Origin: JACNJF01 sp050288105
Lineage (GTDB): Bacteria; Pseudomonadota; Gammaproteobacteria; GCA-001735895
DNA: 64,000 bases
Assembly (NCBI GenBank): GCA_050288105.1
Contig: JBNKDE010000017.1
Coordinates: 11,078 to 75,077, forward strand
Direction of reading: 5' to 3'
The first letter of the stretch is position 1; every line of letters begins with the position of its first letter. The notes beneath the pieces are model-generated. The model saw only the letters and a list, made by a program, of their open reading frames with translations. It had not been told where the DNA came from and did not search any database. Both the position numbers and the translations under genes were made by a program. Shown here one piece after another: positions 43,852 to 51,065 of the stretch.

Positions 43852-44826
43852 TTGTATCCGATCATAGGTAATCAGATTTTTCATCCAGACCGCATTATTG
43901 CAATCTTCATGCTGGTGTTGCTAAGTGGGTGTGATAATAGTGAAAAGCATGTCGCGCTGGGTACACTGGAGCGTGATCGAATTGCACTAACAGCAACCAC
44001 CAACGAAGTCGTTGTAGCCTTACCGCAACAACCTGGGGCGCTTGTAAAGCAGGGTAGTGTACTGGTACGCCTTGACGATACCCTGCAGAAGGCGCAGGTT
44101 GATAAGGCACAGGCCGATGTGGAGCAGGCGCGGGCGAATCTGGAAAAATTACGACGAGGAGCCAGACCAGAGGAAGTGGCTGCTGCCAGGGCTCGTGTAG
44201 TTGGTGCGCGTTCGGCACTCGTTGAAAGTGAGGCAAGCTATAAACGCGTACTAAGCCTGATTCAGCAGAAGCTCGTTAGCGATACCGAGCTGGATAAGGC
44301 TCAGGCGGCGCGGGATGCAAACGAGGCCAGTCTGCAGAGTGCCCAGGAATCCCTGCTACTGTTAACCAATGGAGCGCGTGAAGAAGATTTACGTGCGGCG
44401 GAGGCTGCCTTGTCTGCCACCCAGGCGGTACTTTCGATGGAACAGAAACGTCTGGCGGACCTGACCGTTATCGCAACGCGTGATGGCATTCTTGATAACC
44501 TGCCGTGGAATCTTGGCGAGCGTGTCACCGCCGGAAGTCCGCTGGCGATTCTGCTGGCGGGGAAAGCACCCTATGCGCGTATCTATGTGCCCGAGCCTGG
44601 CCGGGTTAAGTTGAAAGTGGGTGATACTCTGGTGGTGCATGTTGATGGTTTAGATGACTCTATAACAGGTCGTTTACGCTGGATTTCAACGGAACCCGCA
44701 TTTACGCCTTACTACGCGCTGAATCAGGAAGAGCGGGCGCGTTTAATGTTTCTGGCTGAAGTTCAGCTCCCCGACAGCGAAGCCCAATTGCCCAATGGGG
44801 TGCCGGTACAAGTCGAATTGCCATGA
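43852..44826 (+). CDS. HlyD-family membrane fusion lipoprotein (YbhG-like)
   Basis: A 324-residue periplasmic adaptor. It starts at TTG 43852 with GAGGA seven bases upstream; no other frame fits this ribosome site. A hydrophobic leader ends in a lipobox LLSG|C, so it is probably a lipoprotein. The biotinyl-lipoyl-like halves (VVVALPQQPGALVKQGSVLVRLDD and LTVIATRDGILDNLPWNLGERVTAGSPL) flank a long coiled coil rich in Ala, Glu and Arg. With the two following genes, which overlap it, it forms an ABC-type exporter. Confidence 0.88.
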   Translation: MYPIIGNQIFHPDRIIAIFMLVLLSGCDNSEKHVALGTLERDRIALTATTNEVVVALPQQPGALVKQGSVLVRLDDTLQKAQVDKAQADVEQARANLEKLRRGARPEEVAAARARVVGARSALVESEASYKRVLSLIQQKLVSDTELDKAQAARDANEASLQSAQESLLLLTNGAREEDLRAAEAALSATQAVLSMEQKRLADLTVIATRDGILDNLPWNLGERVTAGSPLAILLAGKAPYARIYVPEPGRVKLKVGDTLVVHVDGLDDSITGRLRWISTEPAFTPYYALNQEERARLMFLAEVQLPDSEAQLPNGVPVQVELP

Positions 44827-45749
44827 GCGGCTGGGTCATTAAAGCGACTGCGTTAAGTCGAAATTTCGGCGATGTGAAGGCCATACAGCAGCTCGATCTG
44901 GAAGTCGAAAAAGGCCGAATCTATGGATTTCTTGGTCCCAATGGCTGCGGAAAAACAACCGCTATACGCATGTTGACGGGGTTGTTAGTACCCAGCTCAG
45001 GTGAGGTGGAAGTGCTGGGCCACCAGTTGCCTGAGGATGCGGAAAAGCTGCGTCTGCATATCGGTTATATGACTCAGAAGTTCTCGCTGTACGATGACTT
45101 GACCGTATTGGAAAATCTGCAATTTGTTGCCAATATCTACGGACTCTCGGGGCGCAACAAAAAGCAGCGCATCCAGGAATTGCTCAGTCTCTACAACCTG
45201 GAACACAAAAAACATCAACTTGCCGGCAGTATGAGTGGTGGCCAAAGGCAACGCTTAAGTCTTGCTGCTGCGACCCTACATAAGCCTGATTTACTGTTTC
45301 TGGATGAACCAACTTCAGCGGTCGATCCGGAAAATCGGCGCGACTTCTGGGAGCGCCTGTTTGATCTCAGCGAGCAGGGGACCAGCATCCTGGTTTCTAC
45401 CCACTATATGGATGAAGCTGAGCGCTGTCATAAGCTCGCCATACTGGAAACGGGCATCAAGCGCGCAGATGGCACACCTGATGATCTGATGCAGAATATG
45501 GGGGCTCAGGTGGTTGAAATTGAATCCTCCAACCTGCGCCAGCTTAAACAAAAGCTGCTCAACATCGAGGAAGTCATCTCGGCGGCACAACTTGGCTCGC
45601 GCCTGCGCGTACTGGTAAAAGATCGTATCGACGACCCGTTGCAATTTCTGTCACAGCAGTCCTGCATAGGCGAGGGTGAAAAGATGAATCTGGTAAGACC
45701 CAGTCTGGAGGATGTTTTTGTTACCAGTACGGGGGGCGGACGACAATGA
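44823..45749 (+). CDS. ABC exporter ATP-binding protein
   Basis: A 308-residue ATPase of the YbhF/CcmA type. Walker A is GPNGCGKTT, the Q loop sits in YMTQKFSLYDDLTVLEN, the signature is MSGGQRQR, Walker B is LLFLDEPTS and the switch His is in STHYMDEAE. Unlike full-length YbhF it has a single nucleotide-binding domain, so it should dimerise. It overlaps both neighbours by 4 bases. Confidence 0.93.
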   Translation: MSGWVIKATALSRNFGDVKAIQQLDLEVEKGRIYGFLGPNGCGKTTAIRMLTGLLVPSSGEVEVLGHQLPEDAEKLRLHIGYMTQKFSLYDDLTVLENLQFVANIYGLSGRNKKQRIQELLSLYNLEHKKHQLAGSMSGGQRQRLSLAAATLHKPDLLFLDEPTSAVDPENRRDFWERLFDLSEQGTSILVSTHYMDEAERCHKLAILETGIKRADGTPDDLMQNMGAQVVEIESSNLRQLKQKLLNIEEVISAAQLGSRLRVLVKDRIDDPLQFLSQQSCIGEGEKMNLVRPSLEDVFVTSTGGGRQ

Positions 45750-46891
45750 AATCATTGCTCAGGATACGCGCCATCTTTACCAAGGAACTGATCCAGCTGC
45801 GGCGCGATCGAATGACCTTTGGCATGATGGTGATGATCCCGCTGATTCAGTTGATGTTGTTTGGATATGCGATTAATACCAATGTTCGTAACATTCCGGT
45901 GGGTCTGGTGGACTATAGTCAGAGCGCTTTAAGTCGAATTCTAGTACAGACTGTCACTGCTACCCAGGTGGTTAAATTCACCGCTCATTATAGCGACCTG
46001 CCTCAGGCCTATGCAGCGATGGCGAACTCTGAGATACGTGCGGTGCTGGTGATTCCACGCGATGTCAGCCAGCGGCTGGCAAGGCACCCTGCGGTAGGAT
46101 TTGGTACGCCACCAGCCAGTGACGGAGAAACCAGTCGACCGGTAGCTCAGTGGGTTGTTGATGGCTCTGACACCATAATTGCATCAGCAATCAAAAGCTT
46201 ACGTGCAATGCCGCTGGTAGAGCTGCTGGGAAAACCGGCCAATCGAAATACTCCAACCTTCAGTGTCACCCTGCTTTATAACCCCGAGCAGCGCAGCGCA
46301 GTCAATATAGTGCCCGGTCTGGTTGCAATCATTCTCACTATGACCATGATTATGTTTACCTCGGCAGCTATTGTGCGTGAAAGAGAGCGTGGGAATATGG
46401 AAATGCTAATTACGACTCCCGTGCGTTCCGTTGAATTGATGCTCGGAAAAATAATCCCCTATATCTTTATTGGTGCGATTCAGGTGACGATCATCCTGGG
46501 CCTGGGACATGTACTCTTTCAGGTACCCGTGAACGGTAGTTTGCTGCAGCTAAGCGGAGTTACTTTCCTGTTTATCACTGCGAGTCTGGTGCTTGGGCTG
46601 GTGATATCGACTATCGCGAAAAATCAGCTACAGTCGATGCAGATGACGGTATTCGTGCTACTCCCATCAATCCTGCTATCAGGTTTTATGTTTCCATACG
46701 AAGGTATGCCGCTTATTGCACAGTATATTGCGGAAGTTTTGCCAGCTACGCATTTTATGCGATTGATTCGAGGGGTTGTGTTGCGTGAGGCAGCCATGGC
46801 TGATATGGCAAGTGATGTTTACTGGCTGGCCGGGTTCATTTTGATCGCTTTGATCGTCGCATCAATAAGGTTCCAAAAACGACTGGACTAG
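45746..46891 (+). CDS. ABC-2 type exporter permease (YbhS/YbhR-like)
   Basis: A 381-residue permease. One N-terminal helix (MTFGMMVMIPLIQLMLFGYA), a large periplasmic domain (residues 45-175) and five C-terminal helices with the ABC-2 signature (RERERGNMEMLITTPVRSVELMLGKIIPYIFIG) are seen. Only one permease gene is present, where E. coli has ybhS and ybhR, so a homodimer is likely. Substrate unknown; related systems export drugs or other amphiphiles. Confidence 0.92.
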   Translation: MKSLLRIRAIFTKELIQLRRDRMTFGMMVMIPLIQLMLFGYAINTNVRNIPVGLVDYSQSALSRILVQTVTATQVVKFTAHYSDLPQAYAAMANSEIRAVLVIPRDVSQRLARHPAVGFGTPPASDGETSRPVAQWVVDGSDTIIASAIKSLRAMPLVELLGKPANRNTPTFSVTLLYNPEQRSAVNIVPGLVAIILTMTMIMFTSAAIVRERERGNMEMLITTPVRSVELMLGKIIPYIFIGAIQVTIILGLGHVLFQVPVNGSLLQLSGVTFLFITASLVLGLVISTIAKNQLQSMQMTVFVLLPSILLSGFMFPYEGMPLIAQYIAEVLPATHFMRLIRGVVLREAAMADMASDVYWLAGFILIALIVASIRFQKRLD

Positions 46892-46896
46892 ATGTT

Positions 46897-47247
46897 TTAA
46901 TCAGTGAGTTGCCAGAAATAATGGGAAACAATCGGAACGGCTCCTACCGCCAGGATGCTAATACAGCTGGTTTCGATTGGGTCAGCAATGACTACTCGAA
47001 TTTTTTTTCCGGTGGCTTTTGCTGTCAGTGCCAGAGTCAGTTTTTCCTTAAATGAGGGGTCTATTTTGGGTAAAAAAATAGCCCGGGGGCCTGTGGCGCA
47101 GGTGACGCCTGGGTTGTCAAATTCACCCAGCAATACCAGGCCATCAGGGACTAGATGAATCTCGCTAGGTGTCGCTGAAGTCCATAGATAGGCATAACTC
47201 GGGCTGGACAACAGGTAGATAAATATCGCTATGAGTAATTTTTTCAT
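46897..47247 (-). CDS. Small exported protein, unknown function
   Basis: About 116 residues from ATG 47247 (AGGGAAAA upstream). The signal peptide MKKLLIAIFIYLLSSPSYA is clear. The mature part is a small beta-rich domain with three cysteines (GVTCATG, and ETSCIS counts with it) and a hydrophobic end (SILAVGAVPIVSHYFW). I do not recognise a family. Convergent with the ABC permease gene, whose stop is only 5 bases away. A start 11 codons upstream is less likely. Confidence 0.65.
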   Translation of the reverse strand: MKKLLIAIFIYLLSSPSYAYLWTSATPSEIHLVPDGLVLLGEFDNPGVTCATGPRAIFLPKIDPSFKEKLTLALTAKATGKKIRVVIADPIETSCISILAVGAVPIVSHYFWQLTD

Positions 47248-47342
47248 CGTGCAGTTTTCCCTGATGAGCTTTAAATACATAAAAAACTATTTTAACTTAA
47301 TTTAAGCTTTGAAATCACCGACTTATTATTGTGCTGTACTGT

Positions 47343-47756
47343 TCAGCTTCTATCTGACTGGTTAAGTTTGAAAAACAGCGTGTTTAACCAGTTCAGGGAT
47401 TCAAATAAAACAGTAGCTAAATAAAATGCGGTGAAAACAACCCCAAGAAAAGTCAGCGACATATGTAATGTATGATCAGGTGAAATCAAACCGGTTAAAT
47501 TAATTGCAGCGACTGATAGCGCAATTATCAACAATGACGGGGTGTTCGAAGCAGGTCGGCTGAAGCCCAACTGGGTCGCGAGTAATAAACCAAATGCGCA
47601 CCAGCCGAGTTCAGAGTGCCATAATTCACCATGCTCGGTAACGCATACGGCGCCAGCCAGGCAAATTGCGATAAGCCAATGTGCTAAACGTAACGGTGCA
47701 GTCCAGAGCAACTGAACAGGTTTAGATCGACAGGTTTTTAGGATAAGGTTTTTCAT
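47343..47756 (-). CDS. Short cytochrome b561-like membrane protein
   Basis: A 137-residue protein with about four helices. PLRLAHWLIAICLAGAVCVTEHGELWHSELGW resembles the first helices of the cytochrome b561 family (bacterial or NiFe-hydrogenase type), with candidate haem histidines at RLAHW and LWHSELGW. It is shorter than the usual 170-200 residues and lacks a clear C-terminal haem-binding helix, though HMSLTFLGVVFTAFYL could serve. Single gene; partner unknown. Confidence 0.6.
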   Translation of the reverse strand: MKNLILKTCRSKPVQLLWTAPLRLAHWLIAICLAGAVCVTEHGELWHSELGWCAFGLLLATQLGFSRPASNTPSLLIIALSVAAINLTGLISPDHTLHMSLTFLGVVFTAFYLATVLFESLNWLNTLFFKLNQSDRS

Positions 47757-47951
47757 GCAATGTAATCCTTTGTTTTGAGTTCGAGGCTATACAATACCCC
47801 TCAATTCTGAAATGAAACTGAAACCGCTTAAGGGATTTGCTCAAGTTGGTAGGGTGGAGTCTGAAGATAAGCTAATATCAGAGAGCTACTCCCCTGGGGA
47901 TTGCTTTTGTTAAAGTTGAGACTAAAGCCCGATTGGATGTTCCATAATATA

Positions 47952-48374
47952 ATGAAAAAATTCGTTCTGCTTGTCCTTGTCGCAATATCTCTGAATTGGG
48001 CAGTTGACTATTACCCCGCTTTGCTACAGTCGGTGTCAGCCGACGACAATGCACTTATAAATGCGTTTAACAGTCGTAAAAGTAATATTCAGGTTATCGG
48101 CTCAGGTGTGGTGATTAAAAAACTGGCAGACGATAACAAGGGGAGTCGGCATCAGAGATTTATCCTGAGATTATCTTCAGGGCAAACTGTGCTCATTGCT
48201 CACAATATAGATCTGGCTGGGCGGATAAACTCATTAGAAGAGGGTGACGTTGTGAGTTTTAATGGGGAATATGAATGGAATAAAAAAGGAGGGGTAGTGC
48301 ACTGGACGCATCGTGACCCTTCGCGCAGGCATGTGGATGGATGGTTACAGCATAAGGGTGTCAGGTATCAATAG
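47952..48374 (+). CDS. DUF3465 exported protein
   Basis: About 140 residues from ATG 47952, with a signal-like helix MKKFVLLVLVAISLNWAVDYYP. The conserved DUF3465 core is clear: GSGVVIKKLADDNKGSRHQRFILRLSSGQTVLIAHNIDLA, then GEYEWNKKGGVVHWTHRDP. The fold is an OB-like small domain; function unknown. The frame opens 17 codons earlier without a leader-like sequence. Confidence 0.85.
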   Translation: MKKFVLLVLVAISLNWAVDYYPALLQSVSADDNALINAFNSRKSNIQVIGSGVVIKKLADDNKGSRHQRFILRLSSGQTVLIAHNIDLAGRINSLEEGDVVSFNGEYEWNKKGGVVHWTHRDPSRRHVDGWLQHKGVRYQ

Positions 48375-48413
48375 CGCCTGATTTGATACAGCAGCGTGTA
48401 CCGTTTCAGGCCT

Positions 48414-48433
48414 GGACATCGCGCTGGATGTCC
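48414..48433. terminator. Short hairpin between convergent genes
   Basis: GGACATC, six bases, GATGTCC: a perfect 7-bp stem between the ends of the DUF3465 and DUF4332 genes, without a T-run. Weak terminator at best. Confidence 0.35.
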
Positions 48434-48450
48434 CGGCACATCTATAACGA

Positions 48451-48858
48451 TTAATAGCTCAGCACAGGCTCTAGTGATTTGGCTTCTTCAATCCACTTGC
48501 CAACCACTTTTTCACTGGGTGCTACCTTGCATAGTTTTTTACTGGCGTTAACTTCAGCCATTTTTGCGGCGAGATTTTCCGCATTGCGATTACGTAATTC
48601 CTTAACTGTATCCACGCCGGCACCTTCGAGTAGCTCAGCAAACTGCCCAGCAACGCCGTTGATGCGGAAAAGGTCACACATATTTGCCCATTTTAAAATA
48701 TAGGTTTCGCTGATTTGAGTTTGTTCAGCCAGCTTTTTTCTGTCATTACGTGTGGCAGCGGCCTGCAGGTATTTATCAGTAGTGCTAATCCCTTCAGCTT
48801 TTAATATTTCAGCGTACTTGGGTCCGATACCTTCTACCTCTTGAATATTTTTTGACAT
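48451..48858 (-). CDS. DUF4332 helix-hairpin-helix protein
   Basis: A 135-residue soluble protein of the DUF4332 type. It starts with an HhH motif VEGIGPKYAEILKAEGISTTDKYLQ and has a second, RINGVAGQFAELLEGAGVDTVKELRNRN. HhH pairs usually bind DNA non-specifically, but these proteins are uncharacterised. TTCCT on the plus strand upstream (AGGAA on the coding strand) serves as ribosome site. Confidence 0.82.
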   Translation of the reverse strand: MSKNIQEVEGIGPKYAEILKAEGISTTDKYLQAAATRNDRKKLAEQTQISETYILKWANMCDLFRINGVAGQFAELLEGAGVDTVKELRNRNAENLAAKMAEVNASKKLCKVAPSEKVVGKWIEEAKSLEPVLSY

Positions 48859-48883
48859 GTTATTTCCTTCCTGTTGAGTTGAT

Positions 48884-49276
48884 TTAGTTAAAAATTTGTT
48901 TCACTAAACTGGTTGGCTGACCGTATGGTCCCCAGCTTAAATCGATTATGGTATTGAGGATGTCGTCCTTTTTTAAAGCCATGAAGCTGGATAGTCGAGG
49001 TTGTAGAGCCCTGATTCCAAGCGCTGCTCTCGAAGCTGTGATACCCAGATTTTTTGCAAATGATGCTCGCTCAATTGAGTTTAATATTTGTACGGGATCT
49101 TCCGACATTAATTGTTTAATAGCGCCAGGAATATCCAGCTGAGGATTGGTCGTTGATAAACTGGCGGCTATCTCATACAAAAAATCATTGGCGAGATCCT
49201 TACTAAATCCGCAGCTTTCCAGTGCGGCTATTAAATCGCTTTTATGTTCGTGCAGTATCTGATTAAAAAATTCCAT
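48884..49276 (-). CDS. Conserved-looking cytoplasmic protein, unknown function
   Basis: About 130 residues from ATG 49276, chosen because AGGGGGAA lies just upstream on the coding strand; the frame extends 18 codons further without a ribosome site. Mostly alpha-helical: EFFNQILHEHKSDLIAALESCGFSKDLANDFLYEIAASL, then DIPGAIKQLM, and a glycine-containing C-terminus. No family recognised. It is 26 bases before the DUF4332 gene on the same strand, so they may form an operon. Confidence 0.65.
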   Translation of the reverse strand: MEFFNQILHEHKSDLIAALESCGFSKDLANDFLYEIAASLSTTNPQLDIPGAIKQLMSEDPVQILNSIERASFAKNLGITASRAALGIRALQPRLSSFMALKKDDILNTIIDLSWGPYGQPTSLVKQIFN

Positions 49277-49559
49277 GGCTTCCCCCTGATTTCTATTCAT
49301 CTTGAATATGTAGAAACTATAGGAAAACAAAACCAGTTAAACAATGCGTCCAGCTTAGAGTTAACAATTGCTAACAATTGGGTTACCCGACAGGGCTGTA
49401 ATCTGTTTGGACTGGTTTGAATCAGTTGTTGATGTGGCCGTTGCGCAGGATAGACTTCGCTGGGGTGCTTTCGATTTTCTGGAATTATCAGTGGCGCTAA
49501 TATGGTGTGGAAAGCAGGTGCTTTGCACCTACAGCCCTGCTCGTTTTACAGTGCCTGAG

Positions 49560-50381
49560 TTAGATAAAAAAATCCTGATATTGTTTTGGCGTAATGGCGA
49601 GACGTTTTTTAAAGTTTCTCTGAAAATGGCTCTGGTCATTAAAGCCGAGAGCAAGTGAAGTGTCGAGAACGCTTTTACCTGTTTGCAAAAGTCTCTTGGC
49701 TCTTTGAATACGTTTGTCCAGTAAGAATGCATGAGGTGACAGGCCAAATTGTTGCTTAAAACAGCGCAGGAAATGATAACGGCTCATGTCTGCCTGGGTG
49801 GCCAAATCATCCAGCGAAAAGTTTTGCTCCGGGTGTTCGCTAATCATGCGCTTAACTTCATTCAGGCGTTGATTTATATAAGCTTGTTTTTCAGGGTGAG
49901 GTAGTTGCTGTTGGCGATGAATGCATCGATACAGAAAATCAATTAGAAGCGTTTCGGCTTTTAATACATCCTGTTGTGTCATTAACTGATTAAATAAACG
50001 GTCAAAATCCGTGAAAAATGCGATGTCAGTTTCGTAGTGATTAATAAACGGTTTAAAGCTGTTCATCTCATGGCCCAGCATCTCAGTTTGAAGCTGCTGC
50101 ACCCAGGCGCTGTCGATAAACAGCATTCGGTAAGACCATTCGCCCTGTTTCGGGTTGCAGGCGTGTACCTCTGCTGGATTGATGGTTACAGTGTCACCCG
50201 CTTTAATCGTATAGCTTTTTCCACCGTTGACATACAGAGCTTCACCGGCGTCGATAACGCCGAAGGAAAACTCGTCATGCGAGTGGGGGTGATAGCATGC
50301 GCGTGAGCTTGATGCATGACGCATTTCAATAAAAGGCAGTTTTTCATGCCGTTTTAACAGCACGCTATTGTCAACTTTCAT
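49560..50381 (-). CDS. AraC-family transcription regulator
   Basis: About 273 residues from ATG 50381. The N-terminal cupin sensor shows YHPHSHDEFSFGVIDAG and NPAEVHACNP. The C-terminal AraC DNA-binding domain has FSLDDLATQADMSRYHFLRCFKQQFGLSPHAFLLDKRI and the second helix-turn-helix SVLDTSLALGFNDQSHFQRNFKKRLAITPKQY. It follows the LysE-type exporter gene by 16 bases on the same strand, and likely controls it; regulators of this type often govern LysE exporters. Confidence 0.93.
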   Translation of the reverse strand: MKVDNSVLLKRHEKLPFIEMRHASSSRACYHPHSHDEFSFGVIDAGEALYVNGGKSYTIKAGDTVTINPAEVHACNPKQGEWSYRMLFIDSAWVQQLQTEMLGHEMNSFKPFINHYETDIAFFTDFDRLFNQLMTQQDVLKAETLLIDFLYRCIHRQQQLPHPEKQAYINQRLNEVKRMISEHPEQNFSLDDLATQADMSRYHFLRCFKQQFGLSPHAFLLDKRIQRAKRLLQTGKSVLDTSLALGFNDQSHFQRNFKKRLAITPKQYQDFFI

Positions 50382-50397
50382 GGGGTTTCGGTGGTTT

Positions 50398-50997
50398 TCA
50401 GAACAACATAAATAACACACTAGCTGACAATAGCAAAGCCATCAGGATATTAAACCCTCTCTGTTGCCAGTATCCGTTTAAATAGCGACTGATGACCAGG
50501 CCAGCCGCGGCCCAGATGGTAACGCCACTCAAACAGGCGATGAATGAAATACAGCAGAAAGCGATAAGATATAAATAAACCGGTGAATTTGCAGACACGA
50601 AAAGTCCTATACCAGACATGGATACCAGCCATGCCTTAGGGTTTAACGCCTGTACCAGGCTACCCTGGATGAACGACGGTGGCTGCAGTTGATGGTGTCG
50701 CTGCGCGCTGCTCTGTACAGGGGTGGTTGCTATCTTGCTAGCCATATACAGCAAAAATCCGGCGCCGAGATATTTCATGGCGCTGGCAATTTCAGGAATC
50801 ACCATCAGCAAACCACCGAGGCCGATGCCTACCAGTAAAACAATTAAGGTATAGCTAATACTGGCGCCCAGTACATGGGTAAAAGCCCTGCGAAAACCAA
50901 AGTTAGCTCCAGCGCTGGTAGCAATAATGTTCACCGGACCGGGGGTTACCGCTCCGATAAAAGCAAATATCGACATTGAAACAAAGACACTTAACAT
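50398..50997 (-). CDS. LysE/RhtB-family amino-acid exporter
   Basis: About 199 residues with six helices. The family signature GAVTPGPVNIIATSAGANFGFRRAFTHVLGAS sits after the first helix, and ALNPKAWLVSMS marks the central region. ATG 50997 is preferred over a TTG at 51015. Members export lysine, threonine, homoserine or related compounds; which one is not readable here. Confidence 0.9.
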   Translation of the reverse strand: MLSVFVSMSIFAFIGAVTPGPVNIIATSAGANFGFRRAFTHVLGASISYTLIVLLVGIGLGGLLMVIPEIASAMKYLGAGFLLYMASKIATTPVQSSAQRHHQLQPPSFIQGSLVQALNPKAWLVSMSGIGLFVSANSPVYLYLIAFCCISFIACLSGVTIWAAAGLVISRYLNGYWQQRGFNILMALLLSASVLFMLF

Positions 50998-51065
50998 CAG
51001 CAAAACCAGTAACAAACAGATTGCAACCTTAATCTGTAAATTTCACTGGATATAGAACAAAATTG

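Noticed and set aside
43561..43884. 107-residue minus-strand frame
   Set aside because: It runs through the MITE-like element and the divergent start of the HlyD-type gene; no domain or ribosome site.
49368..49658. 96-residue plus-strand frame
   Set aside because: Its 3' third overlaps the AraC gene on the other strand, it lacks a ribosome site, and the sequence looks like no protein family. The 283 bases between 49277 and 49559 are left unassigned.
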